A DNA stretch of 64,000 nt. Origin: Cranoglanis bouderius. Its lineage: Eukaryota; Chordata; Actinopteri; Siluriformes; Cranoglanididae. Shown in pieces: positions 53,101 through 64,000 of the stretch (its first letter is position 1; each line of letters opens with the position of its first letter). The stretch spans positions 23,357,207 to 23,421,206 of the forward strand of contig CM042542.1 of the NCBI GenBank assembly GCA_023630585.1, in the 5' to 3' direction. The notes below the pieces were generated by a model. The model did not search any database. It saw nothing but the letters and a program-made list of their open reading frames with translations, and was not told the DNA's origin. A program made the position numbers and the translations under genes.

Positions 53101-56100
53101 GAGCGAACACGAAACAGCTGGAGTCGAAAGAGCGAACACGAAACAGCTGGAGTCGAAAGAGCGAACACGAAACAGCTGGAGTCGAAAGAGCGAACACGAA
53201 ACAGCGGGAGTCGAAACAGCGCACACAAAACAGCTGGAGTCGAAACAGCGTACACGAAACAGCTGGAGTCGAAAGAGCGAACACGAAACAGCTGGAGTCG
53301 AAACAGCGTACACGAAACAGCTGGAGTCGAAAGAGCGAAAACGAAACGGCTGGAGTCAAAATAGCACACACAAAACACCTGGAGTCGAAAGAGCGAACAC
53401 GAAACAGCTGGATCCGAAAGAGCGAACACAAAACAGCTGAACCAAAAGAGCGCACACGAAACAGCTGGAGTCGAAAGAGCGAACACGAAACACACGACCG
53501 ACAGCTGGAGTCGAAAGAGCGAACACGAAACAGCGGGAGTCGAAAGAGCGCACACGAAACAGCGGAGCTGGAGTCGAAAGAGCGAACACGAAACAGCTGG
53601 AGTCGAAAGAGCGAACACGACTCAGCTGGAGTCGAAAGAGCGAACACGAAACAGCTGGAGTCGAAAGAGCGAACACGACACATCTGGAGTCGAAAGATCG
53701 ACCACGAAACAGCCGGAGTCGAAACAACGCACACAAAACAGCTGGAGTCGAAACATCGACCACGAAACAGCCGGAGTCGAAACAACGCACACAAAACAGC
53801 TGGAGTCGAAAGAGCGAAAAAACGAAACTGCGGGAGACGAAAGAGCGAACACGAAACAGCTGGAGTCGAACGAGCGAACACGAAACAGCTGGAGTCGAAA
53901 GAGCGAACACGAAACAGAAGGAGCGGAAAAGCGCACACAAAAAAGCTAGAGTCAAAAGAGTGGACACAACACAGAGGCAGTCGAAAGAGCGAAAACGAAA
54001 CAGCTGGAGTCGAAAGAGCGAACACGAAACAGCTGGAGTCGAAAGTGCGAACACGACAAAGGTGAAATCGAAACAGCGAACACGAAACTGCGGGAGACGA
54101 AAGAGCGAACACGAAACAGCTGGAGTCGAACGAGCGAACACGAAACAGCTGGAGTCCAGTGAGCAAACACGAAACAGAAGGAGCGGAAAAGCGCACACAA
54201 AAAAGCTAGAGTCGAAAGAGCGAACACGAAACAGCTGGAGACGAATCAACGCACATAAAACAGCTGGAGTCGAAAGAGCGAACACGAAACAGCGGGAGAC
54301 GAAACAACGCACGCAAAACAGCTGTAGTCGAAAGAGCGAACACGAAACAGCTGGACTCGAAAGAGCGAACACGAAACAGCGGGAGACGAAAGAGCGAACA
54401 CGAAACAGCTGGATTCGAAAGAGAACACACGAAACAGAAGGAGCGGAAAAACGCACACAAAACAGCTGGAGTCTAAACAGAGAACACGACACAGCTGTAG
54501 TCGAAAGAGCGAACACGACTCAGCTGGAGTCGAAAGAGCGAACACGAAACAGCTGGAGTCGAAAGAGAACACACGAAACAGCAGGAGCGGAAAAGCGCAC
54601 ACGAAAAAGCTGGAGTCGAAAGAGCGAACACGAAACAGCTGGAGTCGAAAGAGCGACCACGAATCAGCCGGAGTCGGAACAACGCACACAAAACAGCTGG
54701 AGTCTAAACAGAGAACACGACAAAGCTGTAGTCGAAAGAGCGAACACGACTCAGCTGGAGTCGAAAGAGCGAACACGAAACATCGGGAGTCGAAACAGCG
54801 CACACGAAACAGCTGGAGTCGAAAGAGCGCACACGAAACAGCTGGAGTCGAAAGAGCGAACACGAGACATGTGGAATCGAAACAGAGAACATGAAACTGT
54901 GGGAGACGAAACAGCGCACGAAACAGCTGGAGTCGAAAGAGCGAACACGAAACAGCTGGAGTCGAAAGAGCGAACACGAAACAGCTGGAGTCGAAATAGA
55001 ACACACGAAACAGCAGGAGCGGAAGAGCGCACACGAAAAAGCTGGAGTCGAAAGAGCGAACACGAAACAGCTGGAGTCGAAAGAGCGAACACGACTCAGC
55101 TGGAGTCGAAAGAGCGAACACGAAACAGCTGGAGTCGAAAGAGCGAACACGACACATCTGGAGTCGAAAGATCGACCACGAAACAGCTGGAGTCGAAAGA
55201 GCGAACACGAAACAGAAGGAGCGGAAAAGCGCACACAAAAAAGCTAGAGTCGAAACAGCGAACACGACACAGCTGGAGTCGAAAGAGCGAACACGAAACA
55301 GCTGGAGACGAATCAACGCACATAAAACAGCTGGAGTCGAAAGAGCGAACACGAAACAGCGGGAGACGAAACAACGCACACAAAACAGCTGTAGTCGAAA
55401 GAGCGAACACGACACAGCTGGAGTCGAAAGAGCGAACACGACACAGCTGGAGTCGAAAGAGCGAACACGATACAGCTGGATTCGAAAGAGAACACACGAA
55501 ACAGAAGGAGCGGAAAAACGCACACAAAAAAGCTAGAGTCGAAAGAGCGAACACGAAACAGCTGGAGTCGAAAGAGCGAACACGACTCAGCTGGAGTCGA
55601 AAGAGCGAACACGACACATCTGGAGTCGAAAGATCGACCACGAAACAGCCGGAGTCGAAACAACGCACACAAAACAGCTGGAGTCGAAAGAGCGAACACG
55701 AAACAGCGGGAAACGAAACTACACACACAAAACAGCTGGAGTCGAAAGAGCGAACACGACACAGCTGGAGTCGAAAGATCGAGCACGAAACAGCCGGAGT
55801 CGAAAGAGCGAAAAAACGAAACAGCTGGAGTCGAAAGAGCGATCACGACACAGCTGTAGTCGAAAGAGCGAACACGATACAGCTGGAGTCGAACGAGAGA
55901 ACACGAAACAGCTGGAGTCGAAAGAGCGAACACGACAAAGGTGAAATCGAAACAGCGAACACGAAACTGCGGGAGACGAAAGAGCGAACATGACACAGCA
56001 GGAGTCGAAAGAGCGAACACGAAACAGCTGGAGTCGAAAGAGCAATCATGACACAGCTGGAGTCGGACGAGCGATCACGAAACAGCTGGAGTCGAAAGAG

Positions 56101-57689
56101 CGAACACGAAACAGCTGGAGTCGAAATAGAACACACGAAACAGCAGGAGCGGAAAAGCGCACACGAAAAAGCTGGAGTCGAAAGAGCGAACACGAAACAG
56201 CTGGAGTCGAAAGAGCGAACACGAAACAGCTGGAGTCGAAAGAGCAATCATGACACAGCTGGAGTCGGACGAGCGATCATGAAACAGCTGGAGTCGAAAG
56301 AGCGATCACGACACAGCTGGACTCGAAAAAGCGAACACGAAACAGCTTGAGTGGAAAGAGCGAAACGAAACAGCTGGAGTCGAAAGAGCGAACACGAGAC
56401 ATGTGGAATCGAAACAGAGAACACGAAACTGTGGGAGACGAAACAGCGCACGAAACAGCTGGAGTCGAAAGAGCGAACACGAAACAGCTGGAGTCGAAAT
56501 AGAACACACGAAACAGCAGGAGCGGAAAAGCGCACACGAAAAAGCTGGAGTCGAAAGAGCGAACACGAAACAGCTATAGTCGAAAGAGCGACCACGAATC
56601 AGCCGAAGTCGGAACAACACTCACAAAACAGCTGGAGTCTAAACAGAGAACATGACACAGCTGGCGTCGAAAGAGCGAACACGACACAGCTGGAGTCCAA
56701 TGAGCAAACACGAAACAGAAGGAGCGGAAAAGCGCACATAAAAAAGCTAGAGTCGAAAGAGCGAACACGACACAGCTGGAGTGGAAAGAGCGAACAGGAA
56801 TCAGCTGGAGACGAATCAACGCACACAAAACAGCTGGAGACGAAAGAGCGAACACGAAACAGCGGGAGACAAAACAACGCACACAAAACAGCTGTAGTCG
56901 AAAGAGCGAACACGACACAGCTGGAGTCGAAAGAGCGAACACGAAACAGCTTGAGTGGAAAGAGCGAACAGGAAACAGCTGGAGTCGAAAGAGCGAACAT
57001 GACACAGCAGGAGTCGAAAGAGCGAACACGAAACAGCTGGAGTCGAAAGAGCAATCATGACACAGCTGGAGTCGGACGAGCGATCACGACACAGCTGGAG
57101 TCGAAAGAGCGAACACGAAACAGCTTGAGTGGAAAGAGCGAACACGAAACAGCTGGAGTCGAAAGAGCGAACACGAAACAGCGGGAGTCGAAAGAGCGAA
57201 AAAACGAAACAGCTAGAGTCGAAAGAGCGAACACGAAAAAAGTGAAATCTAAACAGCGAACACGAAACTGCGGGAGACGAAAGAGCGAACACGAAACAGC
57301 TGGATTCGAAAGAGAACACACGAAACCGAATCAACATGGAGACGAATCAACGCACATAAAACAGCTGGACTCGAAAGAACGAACACGAAACAGCGGGAGA
57401 CGAAACAACGCACACAAAACAGCTGTAGTCGAAACAGCGAACACGACACAGCTGGAGTCGAAAGAGCGAACACGAAACAGCTGGAGACGAATCAACGCAC
57501 ATAAAACAGCTGGACTCGAAAGAGCGAACACGAAACAGCGGGAGACGAAAGAGCGAACACGACACAGCTGGAGTCGAAAGAGCAGACACGAAACAGCTGG
57601 AGTCGAAATAGCGAACACGACACAGCTGGAGTCGAAAGAGCAGACACGAAACAGCTGGAGTCGAAATAGCGAACACGAAACAGCTGGAT

Positions 57690-59900
57690 TCGAAACAGAA
57701 CACACGAAACAGAAGGAGCGGAAAAACGCACACAAAAAAGCTAGAGTCGAAAGAGCGAACACGAAACAGCTGGATTCGAAAGAGAACACACGAAACAGAA
57801 GGAGCGGAAAAACGCACACAAAAAAGCTAGAGTCGAAAGAATGGACACGCCACAGCTGGAGTCGAAAGAGCAAGCACGAAACAGCTGGAGTCGAACGAGC
57901 GAACACGAAACAGTGGGAGTCGAAAGAGCGAAAAAACGTAACAGCTAGAGTCGAAAGAGCGAACACGAAAAAAGTGAAATCTAAACAGCGAACACGAAAC
58001 TGCGGGAGACGAAAGAGCGAACACGAAACAGCTGGATTCGAAAGAGAACACACGAAACCGAAGGAGCGGATAAACGCACACAAAACAGCTGGAGTCTAAA
58101 CAGAGAACACGATACAGCTGTAGTCGAAAGAGCGAACACGACTCAGCTGGAGTCGAAAGAGCGAACACGAAACAGCTGGAGTCGAAAGAGCGAACACGAA
58201 ACATCGGGAGTCGAAACAGCGCACACGAGACATGTGGAATCGAAACAGAGAACACGAAACTGTGGGAGACGAAACAGCGCACGAAACAGCTGGAGTCGAA
58301 AGAGCGAACACGAAACAGCTGGAGTCGAAATAGAACACACGAAACAGCAGGAGCGGAAGAGCGCACACGAAAAAGCTGGAGTCGAAAGAGCGAACACGAA
58401 ACAGCTGGAGTCGAAAGAGCGACCACGAATTAGCCGGAGTCGGAACAACGCACACAAAACAGCTGGAGTCTAAACAGAGAACACGACACAGCTGGAGTCG
58501 AAAGAGCGAACACGACATCTGTAGTCGAAAGAGGGAACACAAAACAGTGGGAGACGAAACAACGCACACAAATCAGCTGGAGTCGAATGAGCGAACACGA
58601 AACAGCGGGAAACGAAACAACGCACACAAAACAGCTGTAGTCGCAAGAGCGAACACGACAAAGCTGGAGTCGAAAGATCGACCACGAAACAGCTGGAGTC
58701 GAAAGAGCGATCACGACACAGCTGGAGTCGAAAGAGCGAAAACGAAACAGCTGGAGTCGAACGAGCGAACACGAAACATCGGGATTCGAAAGAACGAACA
58801 CGAAACAAAGGCAGTCGAAACAGCGCACACGAAACAGCTGGAGTCGAAAGAGCGAACACGAGACATGTGGAATCGAAACAGAGAACACGAAACTGTGGGA
58901 GACGAAACAGCGCACGAAACAGCTGGAGTCGAAAGAGCGAACACGACACATCTGGAGTCGAAAGATCGACCACGAAACAGCCGGAGTCGAAACAACGCAC
59001 ACAAAACAGCTGGAGTCGAAAGATCGACCACGAAACAGCCAGAGTCGAAACAACGCACACAAAACAGCTGGAGTCGAAAGAGCGAAAAAACGAAACAGCC
59101 GGAGTCGAAAGAGCGAAAAAACGAAACAGCTGGAGTCGAAAGAGCAAACACGAAACAGTGGGAGTCGAAAGAGCGAAAAAACGAAACAGCTGGAGTCGAA
59201 AGTGCGAACACGACAAAGGTGAAATCGAAACAGCGAACACGAAACTGCGGGAGACGAAAGAGCGAACACGAAACAGCTGGAGTCGAACGAGCGAACACGA
59301 AACAGCTGGAGTCGAAAGAGCGAACACGAAACAGAAGGAGCGGAAAAGCGCACACAAAAAAGCTAGAGTCAAAAGAGTGGACACAACACAGAGGCAGTCG
59401 AAAGAGCGAAAACGAAACAGCTGGAGTCGAAAGAGCGAACACGAAAAAGCTGGAGTCGAAAGAGCAAACACGACACAGCTGGAGTAGAAAGAGCGAACAC
59501 GAAACAGCTGGAGTCCAGTGAGCAAACACGAAACAGAAGGAGCGGAAAAGCGCACACAAAAAAGCTAGAGTCGAAAGAGCGAACACGAAACAGCTGGAGA
59601 CGAATCAACGCACATAAAACAGCTGGAGTCGAAAGAGCGAACACAAAACAGCGGGAGACGAAACAACGCACGCAAAACAGCTGTAGTCGAAAGAGCGAAC
59701 ACGACACAGCTGGCGTCGAAAGAGCGAACACGAAACAGCTGGAGTCGAAAGAGCAGACACGAAACAGCTGGATTCGAAAGAGAACACACGAAACAGAAGG
59801 AGCGGAAAAACGCACACAAAACAGCTGGAGTCTAAACAGAGAACACGACACAGCTGTAGTCGAAAGAGCGAACACGACTCAGCTGGAGTTGAAAGAGCGA
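57690..59900. repeat. Large internal duplication, copy 1 (partner about 61970-64000)
   Basis: An irregular series of variant units matches the series at about 61970-64000 in order. It includes GAATGGACACGCCACAGC, GCAAGCACGAAACAG, AAAAAACGTAACAGC, GGAGCGGATAAACGC and CGAACACGACATCTGTAGTC. The offset is about 4,283 bp, then 4,312 after a one-unit insertion, then 4,193 after a loss of about four units. Confidence 0.85.
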
Positions 59901-61969
59901 ACACGAAACAGCTGGAGTTGAAAGAGAACACACGAAACAGCAGGAGCGGAAAAGCGCACACGAAAAAGCTGGAGTCGAAAGAGCGAACACGAAACAGCTG
60001 GAGTCGAAAGAGCGACCACGAATCAGCCGGAGTCGGAACAACGCACACAAAACAGCTGGAGTCTAAACAGAGAACACGACAAAGCTGTAGTCGAAAGAGC
60101 GAACACGACTCAGCTGGAGTCGAAAGAGCGAACACGAGACATGTGGAATCGAAACAGAGAACATGAAACTGTGGGAGACGAAACAGCGCACGAAACAGCT
60201 GGAGTCGAAAGAGCGAACACGAAACAGCTGGAGTCGAAAGAGCGAACACGAAAAAGCTGGAGTCGAAAGAGCAAACACGAAACAGCTGGAGTCGAAAGAG
60301 CGAACACGAAACAGCTGGAGTCGAAATAGAACACACGAATCAGCAGGAGCGGAAGAGCGCACACGAAAAAGCTGGAGTCAAAAGAGTGGACACAACACAG
60401 AGGCAGTCGAAAGAGCGAAAACGAAACAGCTGGAGTCGAAAGAGCGAACACGAAAAAGCTGGAGTCGAAAGAGCAAACACGACACAGCTGGAGTAGAAAG
60501 AGCGATCACGAAACAGCTGGAGTCCAATGAGCAAACACGAAACAGAAGGAGCGGAAAAGCGCACACAAAAAAGCTAGAGTCGAAACAGCGAACACGACAC
60601 AGCTGGAGTCGAAAGAGCGAACACGAAACAGCTGGAGACGAATCAACGCACATAAAACAGCTGGAGTCGAAAGAGCGAACACGAAACAGCGGGAGACAAA
60701 ACAACGCACACAAAACAGCTGTAGTCGAAAGAGCGAACACGACACAGCTGGAGTCGAAAGAGCGAACACGACACAGCTGGAGTCGAAAGAGCGAACACGA
60801 AACAGCTGGAGACGAATCAACGCACACGAAACAGCTGGAGACGAAAGAGCGAACACGAAACAGCGGGAGACAAAACAACGCACACAAAACAGCTGTAGTC
60901 GAAAGAGCGAACACGACACAGCTGGAGTCGAAAGAGCGAACACGAAACAGCTTGAGTGGAAAGAGCGAACAGGAAACAGCTGGAGTCGAAAGAGCGAACA
61001 TGACACAGCAGGAGTCGAAAGAGCGAACACGAAACAGCTGGAGTCGAAAGAGCAATCATGACACAGCTGGAGTCGGACGAGCGATCACGAAACAGCTGGA
61101 GTCGAAAGAGCGATCACGACACAGCTGGAGTCGAAAGAGCGAACACGAAACAGCTTGAGTGGAAAGAGCGAACACGAAACAGCTGGAGTCGAGAGAGCGA
61201 ACACGAGACATGTGGAATCGAAACAGAGAACACGAAACTGTGGGAGTCGAAAGAGCGAACACGAAACAGCTGGAGTCGAAATAGAACACACGAAACAGCA
61301 GGAGCGGAAAAGCGCACACGAAAAAGCTGGAGTCGAAAGAGCGAACACGAAACAGCTGGAGTCGAAAGAGTGACCACGAATCAGCCGGAGTCGGAACAAC
61401 GCACACAAAACAGCTGGAGTCTAAACAGAGAACATGACACAGCTGGAGTCGAAAGAGCGAACACGACTCAGCTGGAGTCGAAAGAGGGAACACAAAACAG
61501 TGGGAGACGAAACAATGCACACAAATCAGCTGGAGTCGAATGAGCGAATACGAAACAGCGGGAAACGAAACAACGCACACAAAACAGCTGTAGTCGAAAG
61601 AGCGAACACGACACAGCTGGAGTCGAAAGATCGACCACGAAACAGCCGGAGTCGAAACAACGCACACAAAACAGCTGGAGTCGAAAGAGCGAACACGAAA
61701 CAGCGGGAGTCGAAAGAGCGAAAAAACGAAACAGCTAGAGTCGAAACAGCGAACACGACACAGCTGGAGTCGAAAGAGCGAACACGAAACAGCTGGAGAC
61801 GAATCAACGCACATAAAACAGCTGGACTCGAAAGAGCGAACACGAAACAGCGGGAGACGAAACAACGCACACAAAACAGCTGTAGTCGAAAGAGCGAACA
61901 CGACACAGCTGGAGTCGAAAGAGCGAACACGACACAGCTGGAGTCGAAAGAGCGAACACGAAACAGCTG

Positions 61970-64000
61970 GATTCGAAACAGAACACACGAAACAGAAGGA
62001 GCGGAAAAACGCACACAAAAAAGCTAGAGTCGAAAGAGCGAACACGAAACAGCTGGATTCGAAAGAGAACACACGAAACAGAAGGAGCAGAAAAACGCAC
62101 ACAAAAAAGCTAGAGTCGAAAGAATGGACACGCCACAGCTGGAGTCGAAAGAGCAAGCACGAAACAGCTGGAGTCGAACGAGCGAACACGAAACAGTGGG
62201 AGTCGAAAGAGCGAAAAAACGTAACAGCTAGAGTCGAAAGAGCGAACACGAAAAAAGTGAAATCTAAACAGCGAACACGAAACTGCGGGAGACGAAAGAG
62301 CGAACACGAAACAGCTGGATTCGAAAGAGAACACACGAAACCGAAGGAGCGGATAAACGCACACAAAACAGCTGGAGTCTAAACAGAGAACACGATACAG
62401 CTGTAGTCGAAAGAGCGAACACGACTCAGCTGGAGTCGAAAGAGCGAACACGAAACAGCTGGAGTCGAAAGAGCGAACACGAAACATCGGGAGTCGAAAC
62501 AGCGCACACGAGACATGTGGAATCGAAACAGAGAACACGAAACTGTGGGAGACGAAACAGCGCACGAAACAGCTGGAGTCGAAAGAGCGAACACGAAACA
62601 GCTGGAGTCGAAAGAGCGAACACGAAACAGCTGGAGTCGAAATAGAACACACGAAACAGCAGGAGCGGAAGAGCGCACACGAAAAAGCTGGAGTCGAAAG
62701 AGCGAACACGAAACAGCTGGAGTCGAAAGAGCGACCACGAATTAGCCGGAGTCGGAACAACGCACACAAAACAGCTGGAGTCTAAACAGAGAACACGACA
62801 CAGCTGGAGTCGAAAGAGCGAACACGACATCTGTAGTCGAAAGAGGGAACACAAAACAGTGGGAGACGAAACAACGCACACAAATCAGCTGGAGTCGAAT
62901 GAGCGAACACGAAACAGCGGGAAACGAAACAACGCACACAAAACAGCTGTAGTCGCAAGAGCGAACACGACACAGCTGGAGTCGAAAGATCGACCACGAA
63001 ACAGCTGGAGTCGAAAGAGCGATCACGACACAGCTGGAGTCAAAGAGCGAAAACGAAACAGCTGGAGTCGAACGAGCGAACACGAAACATCGGGATTCGA
63101 AAGAACGAACACGAAACATAGGGAGTCGAAACAGCGCACACGAAACAGCTGGAGTCGAAAGAGCGAACACGAGACATGTGAAATCGAAACAGAGAACACG
63201 AAACTGTGGGAGACGAAACAGCGCACGAAACAGCTGGAGTCGAAAGAGCGAACACGACACATCTGGAGTCGAAAGATCGACCACGAAACAGCCGGAGTCG
63301 AAACAACGCACACAAAACAGCTGGAGTCGAAAGATCGACCACGAAACAGCCGGAGTCGAAACAACGCACACAAAACAGCTGGAGTCGAAAGAGCGAAAAA
63401 ACGAAACAGCCGGAGTCGAAAGAGCGAAAAAACGAAACAGCTGGAGTCGAAAGAGCAAACACGAAACAGCTGGAGTCGAACGAGCGAACACGAAACAGCT
63501 GGAGTCGAAAGAGCGAACACGAAACAGAAGGAGCGGAAAAGCGCACACAAAAAAGCTAGAGTCAAAAGAGTGGACACAACACAGAGGCAGTCGAAAGAGC
63601 GAAAACGAAACAGCTGGAGTCGAAAGAGCGAACACGAAAAAGCTGGAGTCGAAAGAGCAAACACGACACAGCTGGAGTAGAAAGAGCGAACACGAAACAG
63701 CTGGAGTCCAGTGAGCAAACACGAAACAGAAGGAGCGGAAAAGCGCACACAAAAAAGCTAGAGTCGAAAGAGCGAACACGAAACAGCTGGAGACGAATCA
63801 ACGCACATAAAACAGCTGGAGTCGAAAGAGCGAACACAAAACAGCGGGAGACGAAACAACGCACGCAAAACAGCTGTAGTCGAAAGAGCGAACACGACAC
63901 AGCTGGCGTCGAAAGAGCGAACACGAAACAGCTGGAGTCGAAAGAGCAGACACGAAACAGCTGGATTCGAAAGAGAACACACGAAACAGAAGGAGCGGAA
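61970..64000. repeat. Large internal duplication, copy 2 (runs to the window edge)
   Basis: Partner of 57690-59900; see the offsets there. The duplication may extend beyond the window. Confidence 0.85.

Larger units (their letters stand above)
30741..64000. repeat. 29-bp satellite array, at least 33 kb, about 1,150 units
   Basis: A single tandem array runs from 30741 to the window end. The 29-bp unit consists of CGAAAGAGCGAACAC plus GAAACAGCTGGAGT; clean runs are at about 32040-32200, 36110-36330 and 40000-40320. The unit is 52 percent G+C, 72 percent purine on the + strand, and has three CpGs and one CAGCTG. Variants are mostly CpG transitions (GAACATG, CACAAAA, GTCAAAA, GTTGAAA). Units of altered length (20-30 bp) occur rarely. 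The unit has no stop on either strand, so 29 codons (three units) form a peptide period in every frame. Minus frames reach 2,046 codons (38428-32288). Their starts, phases and strand vary and no codon bias or splice context supports coding. No rRNA, histone or centromere-specific motif was recognised. Confidence 0.97.
43030..64000. repeat. Array domain 2: marked by the AAGGAGCGGAAAAGCGCACAC unit type (read in pieces)
   Basis: Units with GAAGGAGCGGAAAAGC followed by AAAAAGCTAGAGTC, and units with GACGAAACAACGCACAC followed by CAGCTGTAGTC, dominate from about 43.0 kb to the end. They are absent or rare left of about 42 kb. Overall divergence between units is visibly higher than in domain 1. Confidence 0.8.

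Noticed and set aside
30741..64000. CRISPR array
   Set aside because: Regular 29-bp spacing recalls a repeat length, but there are no unique spacers, the units are directly contiguous, and the context is a vertebrate genome.
30741..64000. Telomeric or rDNA spacer repeat
   Set aside because: No TTAGGG-type words, no 18S/28S or 5S sequence, and no pol I or III promoter elements were seen in the units.

Overview
The window looks like a ray-finned fish genome. It carries an NLR gene of the teleost FISNA-NACHT type, a C2H2 zinc-finger gene of the teleost tandem-finger type, a 5S rRNA-derived SINE with its characteristic fish tail, several decayed Tc1-like transposons, hAT elements, and L1-, L2/CR1- and Rex1-like LINE remnants. 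All calls come from reading the sequence; no database search was possible.

Layout. Positions 1-11.6 kb (minus strand): the 5' end of an unrecognised gene at the left edge (1-201), then a complete three-coding-exon zinc-finger gene of 451 codons (last exon 4384-5564, exon 2 7427-7547, first coding exon 10615-10676, non-coding first exon and CRE-bearing promoter about 11423-11600). Its introns and flanks are full of dead transposons. 11.7-14 kb: a Tc1-like element split by a 1,326-bp hAT-type element (12069-13394) with a perfect 8-bp target duplication. 14.5-23.8 kb (minus strand): an NLRC3/NLRP12-like gene with three intact N-terminal exons, a FISNA-NACHT exon broken by two stops and a 1-base deletion, and two near-identical LRR exons separated by an L1 remnant. 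23.8-30.7 kb: non-coding, with a 34-bp minisatellite (25.3-26.1 kb), terminal-inverted-repeat elements, hAT transposase scraps, and finally a Rex1-like reverse-transcriptase fragment.

30.74-64.0 kb (the right half, running off the end): one uninterrupted tandem array of a 29-bp unit, at least 33 kb and roughly 1,150 units. The unit is purine-rich on the + strand, has three CpGs and one CAGCTG palindrome, and contains no stop codon in any of the six frames. It therefore produces very long but spurious open frames on both strands. The array has at least two sequence domains (about 31-41 kb and about 43-64 kb), cassette-level higher-order repetition, and recent multi-kilobase internal duplications. 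This satellite is the least explained feature of the window.

The genes do not form a pathway. The zinc-finger protein would be a nuclear DNA-binding factor and the NLR a cytosolic immune sensor. Both belong to families that expand and decay rapidly in teleosts, which fits this repeat-dense neighbourhood.
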